NCBI GenBank assembly: GCA_016859345.1
Contig: CM029129.1
Coordinates: forward strand, 16,833,560-16,897,559
DNA length: 64,000 nucleotides
Direction: 5' to 3'
From: Istiophorus platypterus
Taxonomy: Eukaryota > Chordata > Actinopteri > Istiophoriformes > Istiophoridae
Part shown: positions 13,251-23,500 of the stretch, piece by piece
Layout: the number at the start of each line of letters is the position of its first letter
Position numbering within the stretch: position 1 is the first letter of the stretch
The notes under the pieces: model-generated
Seen by the model: the letters and a program-made list of their open reading frames with translations, nothing else
Told to the model about the DNA's origin: nothing
Databases searched by the model: none
Program-made: the position numbers and the translations under genes

Positions 13251-16200
13251 ACCTCACACAAGCCGAGACTTGCGCTCATCTGCAGTGAGTCGAATCACGC
13301 ACGGGAAGGAGAGGAGCGGTGTCGCCATGTATCGGAAGGGAAATGGCCGTTGACAGAGCTGACAATCGGGCCATCGGCGAAGAGGAACCGATTCCTCCCC
13401 CCCTCCTCCTCCTCCTCCTCCTCCGCTCGCTGTCATACACACAGGATATAAACGTCCGATGGGAGGCTGGTTTCGACCAAACAACTGCAGGAGCTCTCAT
13501 TGACAACTCCTCTCTCTCTCTCTCTCTCTCTCTCTCGCTCTCTGGCTGCGATCCACATGGAGAAAGCGCAGCTTAGTCAAGCCTGAGTGTGTGTGTGTGT
13601 GTGTGTGTGTGGGGGGGGGTTGCAATATAGGTCTACTGCCTCTAGAACGAATTCACCCTCTGTCTGTCCCCCAGTGAGAGAGACAGAGAGAGAGACACCG
13701 GCGCAGACAGAGGCAGGGTATGCAAAGAGCGTCCGCTGACAATGCGGCGGTGCGCAAACGTCTTTATGTCGCTCTCCATTAGCCCAGTGCGCCGAGGTAC
13801 CGGGGTTAACAATCTCCGGTCTACCTGTAGACTTTGATCCCGGCTGTCCATGTCACTGGAACAGCCTTATCTGCCGGTGGCTATTTCAACCTAATCAGCT
13901 CTGCAGAAAACCCCAGATCTCCCGCTGGCGTCGGGGCGTGACGGGCTCTGCGTGTCTCTCCGAGCCCGTAGTTCTGACCAAAAGGCCCTTCCTGAGTTTT
14001 CAACTGCGTCATCCAGTGCCCTCCAGAAAAAAAAAAAAATAATGATAATAAAGTGTGTTTCATGCAGTTAATTACAGAGGAACAGTTTCCATGGAGAGAA
14101 GGCCAACTGGCTCCAGCCCCTGTGTGTGTGTGTGTGTGTGTGTGTTAGTGTTCAAGCCAGGTCAAGGCACAGGGTTTTTCCTCAGTGAGAGCAGTAGTGT
14201 ATTTTTAGGTGGGGGAAAGAGGGATGGATGGATGGACGGAGGCAGCTGGGGTGGAGGAGTGTGGGGCAGGACGTGAGTGGGTGGGTGGGTGGGGGTGGCA
14301 ACTCTCTCATGACTCAGAGTTGGTCTTATATTACACTGTGGCTGCATTAGCCTGTTCAAAAGGTGCATTATTGCTCCTTCCCCAAACATGCACACACACG
14401 CACACACATGCACACACACGCACACACACACACACAGCTAAGAGCATTCACTGATCTTTCTACAGCTTCCTGTCCTCCACGTTAAGAGATACGACCACTG
14501 TGGCAAATACTTTACACGGACACACCAATATACAACATAAGTGACCGTTTCTTTTTTTCGTTTGTTTTTCTAGTCTTGGTGGAAATATGCTCAATTTTTT
14601 GATTGCTGCTTGCTTTTAATTTTTGTTTTTCCCCACAGCTTTATTGTATGTCTTAAAAAAGAAAAAAACAAAATGATCCTGCTATTCATTGTTTTCAGGA
14701 GGAAGCTTGACCACCTTATTGTCCTTCACAGCCCCCCCCCCCCCACACACACACACACACACACAACATTCACCGCACTGATCTCATGTCTGATGTCTAC
14801 TTATTTTAATAATCACTCACTGTAGTGCTCTTACAATACTTACTGTAACTGTAGGGTGTGATAATAACAGCAATAACTGGGTTTAATGCCCATCTGTTTG
14901 ACACAAAGTAGACAGACACTGAAAAATACTGAGAGGCAGAGACAGATAGATGCAAAAATTAAAGAGTTGAGAAGAAAGTAATACACAGTGGGTGTCAGTC
15001 AGTTAAAAATTCACATTTGCTTTTGCATTTACTGTAGCTGATAAACCAAATCAGAAAAAAAACACGTATTGTGATGGATGAGACGTAGGTGGAATTCAGA
15101 CGCACGCAGATCTATAGTCAAACTGTCAGTCGGACTGATAAGACAGATGGGCGGATATATTCTAACTATATCCACGACACATGTAGATTATAAATAGAGA
15201 AGAGCATGAGACTTTTTTTTCTACTTAAACGTCACTCCCCCTTCATTCCTGCCCTCTCCATGGCAAATGGTTTTCCCCACGCTGCTGCTTTCCAGCGTGA
15301 CCTCAGAGGAGGAGGCCTACAGGGGTGAGGGAGCTCTCCGTCAACTAAAGACATTGTGTCCCCTGTGGGTCATACTCTGCCATATCATCACCTGATTGCT
15401 TTTAATTCAAATGCAGGAATACGCACCAAGCGTTTATCTTTGATACAACGTGGTTTAATTTTAAGATTTTAAGATACAAAAAAAAACCCAAATACATTCA
15501 CTGGTTAATACAAGACTGTTAAACCATGTCCACCACTCAGACTGTGCCCATTGACTTATTAAAATACAGTGTGTGATAGTCCTTTCCCTAACCTAAGTCC
15601 TAAATGTGACAAGAATATCAAAAGACTCGCCATGGATAGAAATACTGGGAAAAGCTCAAGTTATGAGTTAATGACAGGGTGCCTGGATACAAGGCTTCAG
15701 AGCAGAATCCCATCAGAATTAATCCTTAGCTTGATGTCTTTACAGAAAGACACAATTTCCCATAACTGAGTTTGGATAAGTGATGAAGCATAAAGTGTTC
15801 CAGTGATTCATACAGACTCTAATAGACAGCCAAGAGTGTACGTGACTGCTCTGTCTTTGTTTGAAATCATGATTTCAATGACGGAAACTGTTTAGACTCG
15901 GGCATAAATAAATGGCTGGTTCGACGGATACCAAGCTAAACATCATTTTCCAAAAGAACATTCCCTTCATCTGCGGGAATGACAAACGTGTGTCCCGTGT
16001 CAAAGGCTCATAGATTCGCAGCTTCACATCAGCTGTATATGACTGATGGAATACAGTTCACTGATAGACAGTTAGAGATGATCCTACTCCCCTTATAAAA
16101 GTGGGAGAATTAAAGCTGGAAATCATCACATAACCACAAACAGTCGTCACATGTATCCAAAGTGGATTCGTCGTTTCACTTCAAGCCTGTATTCACAGAT

Positions 16201-17126
16201 GTGTCAAAATTATTCTCATACTTATGCCATCCAACGTATTTTTAATGCCAAGCAAGCACCAATTAATAGCACGCAGGTGATGCAATTAAGATTTAATTAA
16301 TGGATCGATTTGGCTTCAATATTTAAAACATAGCAAGTTTAATTTCTAGGCGGTTTGAGTTCGGAAGCCGATAAGCAGCCAGGCAATAGCATGTAACATG
16401 GAGACATTTGATTGGACTGGTCCACTGCCAGAAAAAACTGCACAGTGAAAATAAAGGACTATCTGTGCATGTATGAGGGATTTAAATGTTTACATACTAA
16501 AAATGACCAACTGTTACTGATTAATTTGCCCAAGACAAGTCTTACCCTGGCAGGTGCTAATTTAAGGACCCTGTGTAGATATAAAAACCCTGATACTTTT
16601 ACATTACCCATGAACCCTGACATGTAGTGTGCACAAGTGTAAAAACAAATATATACGAATCTAGATGTTTACAACACCGTATGAGATACAGTTCTTCAGA
16701 TTCCCATCCAATACAATTGTAACCAGGACTCGATGAAGCTGAATTTAAACCTTATGTTAAGATGCAGTGGAGCCAAACCTTGGTCCAGTGTAAATGGAAA
16801 GGCCACATATGTTGCTGCTTATTTTATAAGCCGTAAAAATTTTAAACCTCATCAATAAAATGTCAAATAAAGGCCTTCTTGGTTGAAAAAGTTTCAGACA
16901 GATGCAACCAATTTTCTATCAAACAGGCACTGGTTTGGCAAAGTGTAAAAAGACTGCATGTGGATAAGACTACATACAGTACACACTGGACATATTACCT
17001 GGATAAGAGGTGCGTGGCATAAAAGCCAGTGTAAATTGGGCCAAAAGGCACAGTAAGAGACAAAGCCTTTGCAAAAATACCGTCAAGGAGTCTCCACAGT
17101 GCTTAGTGCATAACTGTGCATCTTCA
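13058..17126. other. Intergenic region between ehbp1l1 and fam89b
   Basis: About 4 kb holding the ehbp1l1 promoter side and the fam89b 3' side. Visible content is microsatellites: (CT)n at 13505-13535, (GT)n at 13588-13611, 14122-14144 and CA runs at 14391-14434 and 14748-14765, plus poly-C at 14731-14745. None of the ORFs here resembles a protein family. Confidence 0.7.
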
Positions 17127-18289
17127 TCAGGGGATGTGAAAGGAGTCTTTGATCCACTGGTCCCTGGAGTTGCTGCTGGGTGGAGGCAGAGACAAGGGCG
17201 AGGGAGATGGAGATGGAGAGGGCTGTGGGACGACTCCGGCCTCCTCCTCGACCCCCTCCTCTACTTCATCTTCGTCCTCAGAGTATCCGTTATCAGCACT
17301 GAACGGGGCCTCAGACAGAAGCGAGGAGCCCTTGTACTCCTGGATGGCCTCATGGAGAGACCACAGCTGGCACAGCAGAGACATGTCGAGCTGACGCAGA
17401 CCAACCTGTTACATGCAAAAGACAAAACATATCTCGCCAGTGAGCCATTTCCATGCAGTTTGCTATATACTTTTTACTCCTCTAGTTTTATTTAACAGAA
17501 GTAGGTAAAGTTGCCTTTCAGGATAAGAGTTTACAATTGTCATGGTTCAGATGTGTAGTGTTGTTAGTGGGTTTATTAGCAGCTCCATCAAAAGACAGCA
17601 TCCCCCCTATATACTTATAATTTAATTTAACTTACATAACTGGGCTAAAGATGTAAAAGATCCAATACTCCGACACTAAATCTAATAATCTGACAGCAGA
17701 TGAGGACCCGTGAGATGGAAGCGCCCCTGTGTTCTTGTGTCTCCTCGTTAGTATAGTGGACAGTATCTCCGCCTGTCACGCGGAAGACCGGGGTTCGATT
17801 CCCCGACGGGGAGTAACAATCACTTTATTTTGCACACCTTGATGATGATTATTATTATTATTATTATTAAGCTTGTAGCTCTGATGCATTGCGAGTATTT
17901 TTTTTTTTTTTACTTTTCTTACTTTACGTGCAGGTCAGATTATTGTGTCACACTTTTTCTCACCTCAAACCTCAAAGCGCTTGAAGACACACCGGTACAT
18001 CGACACCCCCCCCCCCCCACCACCACCACCACCACCACCACCACCACCTTACCATCTCTTTCCGCAGCAGGGCCAGAGCAGCGTCCAGTCCGCCCGGTTT
18101 GCTGTCGCCGCCGCGGCTGATGTCGGCCTGGATGCGCGCTCTCTTGCTGTGCACCTTCTCGATCTCCCGCCACGACCCGCCGCTGGAGTTCAGGATGCCG
18201 CTCAGGCCCTTGGGCAGCGGCGGCAGTCCCTCCAGCGACAGGTCGCCGCTCGCCGGACGGTCCGACGCGCCGCACCGACCCCCGCTCAT
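17127..18289 (-). CDS. fam89b: FAM89B-like (LRAP25) protein, 171 residues
   Basis: Small leucine-rich adaptor; the mammalian protein (LRAP25) links the MRCK kinase to LIMK1 and actin control (family knowledge). Exon 1 is 18053-18289 with donor GAGATG|GTAAGG. Exon 2 is 17127-17405 after acceptor tgtaacag. The join is phase 0 and restores VGLRQLDMSLLCQLW. Residues 23-40 (LEGLPPLPKGLSGILNSS) and the GGSWREIEKVHSKR stretch match the family, as do the acidic SEDEDEVEEG region and the C-terminal SRDQWIKDSFHIP. ATG at 18289 was chosen because the two upstream in-frame GTG codons are not used as vertebrate starts. The C-terminal half has an (SP)n tract. Paralogue FAM89A is possible, but gene order with znrd2 and ehbp1l1 argues for FAM89B. 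Confidence 0.92.
17742..17813 (+). tRNA. tRNA-Asp (GTC)
   Basis: 72-nt cloverleaf. Acceptor stem TCCTCGT pairs with ACGGGGA, followed by discriminator G. The D arm has TAGTATAGTGG, the anticodon loop is CTGTCAC with anticodon GTC, and the T arm is CCGGGGTTCGATTCCCCG. The B box is intact and no intron is present. A T4 run at 17828-17831 can end pol III transcription. From memory of the mammalian tRNA-Asp, the top anticodon-stem pair (27-43) is T-A rather than C-G. The gene lies in the fam89b intron, antisense to it. Confidence 0.96.
18006..18048 (-). repeat. (GGT)n/poly-G tract at a splice donor
   Basis: On the minus strand the fam89b donor GTAAG is followed immediately by about nine GGT units and then a run of about 13 G. 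This G-rich tract could fold as a G-quadruplex in the pre-mRNA beside the 5' splice site. Confidence 0.85.
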
Positions 18290-18720
18290 CACCACGTCTG
18301 CACGGAAGGAGACGCGGGAGACGCGAACGCCAAGGTTTCCGCCACGCGTCTCTCGGGGGGGGGGCGTGATAAATCAGATGCACAGACAGCGCGGTGCGTT
18401 ATGCCGCCTCGCCATCACCCATGGGTGCCGTCCTAACCCCTCTCTCAGCTGCAGACCACAGAGGTGTCTTGGAAACACCTCTCCGAAAAGGCAAAAGCAC
18501 GTCAGCGCGTTCCTGTTTTCTGGACGCGGTCGAGCTGCAGTAGAAGCGGCGAATGCCGGGTTGGTATCATTCTTCCTGGCTTTGTTTTGTTTCCTCTCCT
18601 TTGTGTGGCAGAGTCACCGACAGCCCCCGGCTCCGCCCGGCAGTGACCGCTCCGTTCCGCTCCGCGCCCCGCCCCGCTCCGCTCCAGTCCGGGGTGAGAA
18701 GGAGACTGTCGAGGGTTTGA
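18290..18720 (-). promoter_or_regulatory. CpG-rich fam89b promoter region
   Basis: CpG-dense sequence immediately upstream of the fam89b ATG, including GC-box-like GCCCCGCCCC at about 18667-18676. No TATA box is seen. Confidence 0.55.
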
Positions 18721-20168
18721 CCGACTCAACTGGGATTCTCACTTTAGATGTCTTTTACAGCAGCGAATGAAAAAAGCTCAGGCTGTTCAGCACTGACACA
18801 AGCCCGTAATTACGCAGACTAGCAGATTGTTCATTTACCCACGTTAAAGAAACAATATGCATAAATGCCCCAATAAGAGAGATCTAGACTAGTGCAACAG
18901 TGGCACCCTATGTGCATAAATAAGGCTGTAGACTTAACCGCAATTCACAGGGCGCACCATAAACTTAAATGCATTCCCTCTATACTTGGAAGTACTTGAA
19001 AAATATACTTGTTTAAATAAAGCATTTTCCAATTAAGAAAAGGTATGGCGCTGCCTTTTTGTATTTTGGCGCTCTCTTGTGGAAAGAAACAAACTGCAGA
19101 ACCCCTGAACAGGCAAAAGCTTTATTCAGGTTAGAAAACTAACGGCTTTGAACACTGAAGCTTGCTTTTTCTAATATGAAGTGCTGTCTACTGATGTACA
19201 GTGCACAGTTTATTTGTTCTAGATGTTTTATAAACGAATGAGGAACAATGAGATTGACTCCCGTGTTGCCCTGCCTCATCCGAACATCACTGAATAAACT
19301 GACCGTCACCACCATCATGCATCAAATATATATACACACACAATAAAAACCTACATACTGCCAGCACACAATGACAAGCTTTATACCACCATCAAGGCCA
19401 GAGACACCAGGAATCTATCTTAGCGTCAGACTGAGCAGCGAATAGAAAAATGTACCTGCGTCTGTGTGATGAAGCAGGATCAGGTTAGAGGACTGGGATG
19501 TTTAACGACATACCAAGGGGTTATACATTTTAACTGATGATTTACATTCTAGTAGTATGTTGTATATCAGCACGGAGGCTCTTTTGTGTGCACACACCGT
19601 AACACATGCATGTGTGCATAGGGATTTTAGCTTTTGTTTGAATTTTGTGATTTGCAAACCTACACAATAATTTAGGATTCTACAGAGCAACAGATCAGAA
19701 ATGAAAATGTCCCAGATGTCTAGGAAATGTGGCAATTTTGGATTAACCAGAGCAAACCCCCTATGGATAAATGGTTGTGTTATTTTCTGTAGAATATAGA
19801 TTAAGCATTGTTTAAATTTGAATGGCCAGATGATTTAATAATGAATACCAATAATTAACGTGCTTTGACAAATGTTCAGTTTTTTATCATTAAATCATAA
19901 ACTATAAGTTGACAAACACAATCAAATGAAATTATTAGGAACCATGTAATATGATATTTCTGCCAGTGGTATAGTTAACTCAACTTGTGCAGCTCTGACA
20001 TCTTAATCCCATTTCAAGTGCATTTTCTGACCAATTTTGAATTCAGCTCTATGCAAGGATTGAGTCAAAGGAAGATGCTGCAAAGCAGCGAACCAGTCAG
20101 GATTCCAAGACAGAGGCAAGTAGAAACAGTGTTCCCATTACTCCAGGGTTTCAACCAGTCCATGATGG
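18721..20168. other. Intergenic region between fam89b and znrd2
   Basis: AT-rich sequence with no convincing ORF or recognisable repeat; the right part is probably znrd2 3' UTR. Confidence 0.6.
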
Positions 20169-21669
20169 TTACTGGCTTAGCTCCTTGAGGCTGCGCAGGG
20201 AATTGGCACAGCTGGTGATGAGGCTGCAGAGCTGGATACTTGCCTCTAGGGAGGCCGAGCTTTGTAGCTGGGTGGTGGCCCAGCGAAGTTTGGTTAGAAC
20301 AGCTTCCTCGGCTTCTTGCAGCAAAGGTCGGAGGGCAGTGCTCTGTGGGCAAACTGGGGGACGAGCTGGTGCCAGGGCTGTAGTGGAGGCAGGAGCGGCG
20401 GGAGAAGGGACAGCAGGTGGAAGCAGGGGGGCTCTTCCTCCCGCAGCAGCCCCCTCACAGTGCTCCGGTCTGGGCTGAGGAACGGACACACTTGCCTGAA
20501 CGTTGCTGGGGCCTCCATTGAGTTCAGGGGCCTGGGACGGTGCAGGGGACTGGGCTGCGAGCTGCCTCTCTCTCACCTGGGACAACGCCGCCTGTGCATT
20601 TAGTGCTGAGAGGAGCGGAGAGAGAGAGGAAGAAAGGGAGACACGGAAAAGAGGGAAAATAAAATTTACTAAGGCGAGAGGAGCAGTGATGGAAAAAAAA
20701 CGGGGCTTATGATAGAACAGAGGAAGCAAGATAAGACGGCTGGTTTTTGCACATTAAACGGGTATGTATGTATGATTTGTGTATACCTGGGTTGTCCTTG
20801 TCAATATCAGAGTCCAGCTCCTGACATGAAACACAGTAGTTTTTCTGCTGCCTGTCCTGGAGAAGAATATTCTGCAAACACAAAAGAAACGTTACAACAC
20901 TCGATCCAACTTCTTCTTTTTGTGTGTGTCGTCCCTGCCGCCTTCACTGACAAAATAAAAAAGTCGGCGCCAACCTCTCCACTCACCCCGCACGCATCGC
21001 AGCACTCCCCCAGCATCTTGTATCCCTTGAGCAGGTAGTCTCCCATCAGCTTGCTGATTTTGTCTTGCCGCTCCCTGCGAGCCTGGATCACCTTCATTTC
21101 CGCCTCTGTCGGAGGTTCCCACTCGAAGTCCTCGTCATCTGTTGTCAGTAACAAAGTTCTGATTTAATATAAGCGGACTGCACCTACGCGGACGCCGTGC
21201 TGCGGCACAATCCTCATAAAGCGCACTGTTATCGCTGCGATACAACCTGACAAACAGGTCTTGGCGCTGCTGTAACGCGTGTTTGTATATCTGCGTTCCT
21301 GCTCTGTGGATTTTACTCGTTAGATTTTAAAAAAAGATTTTGCTGTGCTAATTAGGCAACGCTCTGGTTAAAGTCGCGTTGTCGCTGTTTTCCTTTTTAA
21401 GAGATTAGCTTAGCCGCGGTGCTCTGCTATGAAAAGACAGCTAGCAAGGCAGCCGGGCTGACGTCTAGCTCACGACATGTGTGTGTGTGTGTGTGTGCTG
21501 GCGAAGACAATTCCTAGTAATAAAATAAATGTATAAAATAAAGCTACTCCAGGGAATCGCTTCCCTATACGTGCCCCGAAGCGGCGCTTTGGCGGCAGAG
21601 CGAGCTAAAGGGGAGAAAATGTCAGAGTTAGCTCGGCTACGAGTTTCACGAACCTCCATTCAAAGCCAT
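20169..21669 (-). CDS. znrd2: Zinc ribbon domain-containing protein 2 (SSSCA1), 229 residues
   Basis: Orthologue of the autoantigen SSSCA1/ZNRD2; its molecular role is poorly known and it has been linked to mitosis (family knowledge). Exons: 21654-21669 (only 16 nt, MALNG), 20987-21138, 20787-20871, 20169-20605; 690 coding nt, all phases close. The conserved N-terminal block runs DDEDFEWEPPTEAE, RRERQDKISKLMGDYLLKG and CCDACG. Exon 3 supplies YCVSC and QELDSDIDKDNP, completing a CxxC...CxxC zinc ribbon (about residues 50-73). The middle is Ala/Pro-rich and contains RPEHCEGAAAG. The C-terminus forms a Leu-rich helix (SSASLEASIQLCSLITSCAN). The tiny first exon explains why no in-frame ATG precedes exon 2. 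It lies upstream of fam89b in the same orientation, as in mammals. Confidence 0.95.
21476..21497. repeat. (GT)n microsatellite
   Basis: Short GT run in the first znrd2 intron. Confidence 0.8.
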
Positions 21670-21850
21670 GTTGCTCCGGTGCTACACGTTGTGCGCGATG
21701 ACGTCGGCGTCGGCGTCTTCGTCGTCGTCTGTCGGAGGGGGAGCGTCGCGGCGGAGGCGATGCGGCCCCCTGGTGGCCGGAAGGGGAACGCGCAACGCCG
21801 GGGCGCGTCCGAGCGCGGCCCGCTGCAGGAGGTGGTTTAGCCCTAAAACA
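21560..21850 (-). promoter_or_regulatory. CpG-rich znrd2 promoter
   Basis: CpG-dense sequence (GTCGTCGTCG, GGCGCGTCCG) spans the 16-nt first coding exon and the region just upstream of the ATG at 21669. It is typical of a TATA-less housekeeping promoter. Confidence 0.55.
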
Positions 21851-23500
21851 AACAAACAAACAAACTAAAACAAACAAACAAACAACCGCAAACAGATCTA
21901 TCAGTTGACCCGGTTTGAAACCGTAGACGAGTTTGTGTAATATTTAGTTTCCTTCTTTCCGAAGCCTATTTTGGGCCCTAACTTTAATGCATAAACTACG
22001 GGCCCGTCTGTTTGACAATGCTCACGCCAGACCAGACGGTTGTTTACATATCAGACGTGAAGTTTGATCCGGACTTTTGTGCCTCTGCGTTCCTCTTTGG
22101 TTTTTCACCTTCGTATTTGCCCCGCTTGTCTTGAGTTGTACGAGATGTGGCCTTGTTCAGGCCTCGTCTCAGTCACGTTGCCAGTTTACATTGAGTTTCC
22201 ACTGCACCTTACTGTCTGACTGTCTCCTTTGTCTGCGCGTCTGCCATTTCATCCGCTTTAATTCCCACCCATGAGCTGGAATCCACACGCAGTGAGTATG
22301 ATATCTTCACATTTTCAAATTCTGAATAATGTTTCATATATTTCCTTAATTGTGTTCATTCCGCTCTGGCATGAGCACAACTGTAGTGAGAGTAATGCTG
22401 AACTTGACTCTGAACCCCAAAATGAACGTACCTGCTTTTTACCTGTTTGTTTGATCAGTAGCATTTCAGCTGAACCCACTGTTAGATTTGTACAGCGAAA
22501 AAAAACCCCAAAATAAAAGCCTGAATTCAAAATCCTATTCAAGTAAAAAGCACAGAAGCTTTATCAGCAAAACTTACTCAGAGTATTAAAAGTAAAAGTA
22601 TTCTTTACATAGAAAAATGTCCCTTGTGACCGATATATTATTATATATGACATTATTGAATTTTCCTGGTGTATGCAGCTCTGTAGTTAAAATAAGCCAC
22701 TGTTTCCCAACCGAGGGGGTCGGATCCCTTCAGAGGGTCAGAAGATAAATCTGATGGGTCACGAGATGATCAATTTACATAGACAGCTAAAGGGAAAGGT
22801 ACATAATTACTAGCATGACCAAAAATAAATGTGTCTGTGTGAACTAGTTCGCTCTGAAAATCATTACACTATCATTCTCTTGTTTCCCTTTTTTTTTCTT
22901 AACCCCTAGTTACAAGTTCACTCATAATTATGAAATGTTATACTTTATTTTTCGGGATATAGTTTGAAGTTTTACCGAGCAAAGTGAATGACAACAAAAC
23001 CTGCACCACAAGGATTCTGTTTTTAAATTCATTTTAATGTGTACTGGGATATTTCACTGAGCCAGTCAAAAACAGAAACCATTACATTTTGCAGAAAGAA
23101 AAGAAGTATCATTCAAAACAGCAGCAGAGCGTATGACCATAATCCAAAGTATACCGTCTTTTTTGGGCTTCAAAGCGACTTCCCATCTTCCCCCACTCAT
23201 ACCCGAGGTGAGGTGAAAAGGATTTTTATTCGGTGTATGTCTCTGGTCGCTAAATGTTGAAAACTATACTGCAATCCAAATTATTTTCTCTACGGCTAAA
23301 TGACAAAACAACAAAAACAAGGACAACAAAATATGCGAGGGGGCTGATGTTACATCTGTGTGAAAGTCCTTGGTGCATTGAGAAGGTCATTCTCCTCAGT
23401 TGCTCGGTTATTGTTATTTGGTTTCATTATGCCAGTCACGTTCTTCTTCTTCCTCTTCTTCCTTCACTAGTTTTGCTTCCCTTCATTGTGTTCCTGTCTT
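21850..23500. other. Intergenic region between znrd2 and arr3
   Basis: AAAC-repeat runs at 21848-21885 and repeat fragments at about 22540-22790. A minus-strand AATAAA at 23225-23230 could be the arr3 polyadenylation signal. No supported coding exon. Confidence 0.55.
22540..22790. mobile_element. Fragment of a teleost interspersed repeat
   Basis: Contains ACTCAGAGTATTAAAAGTAAAAGTATTC-like sequence and a following GGTCAGAAGATAAATCTGATGGGTCACGAGATGAT-like block. Both resemble parts of common teleost repeats, the first apparently the interior of the same family as 7071-7200. Assignment is by memory. Confidence 0.5.

Noticed and set aside
17940..18436. Arg-rich and Pro-rich ORFs around fam89b exon 1
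   Set aside because: CpG-island shadows of the real reading frame.
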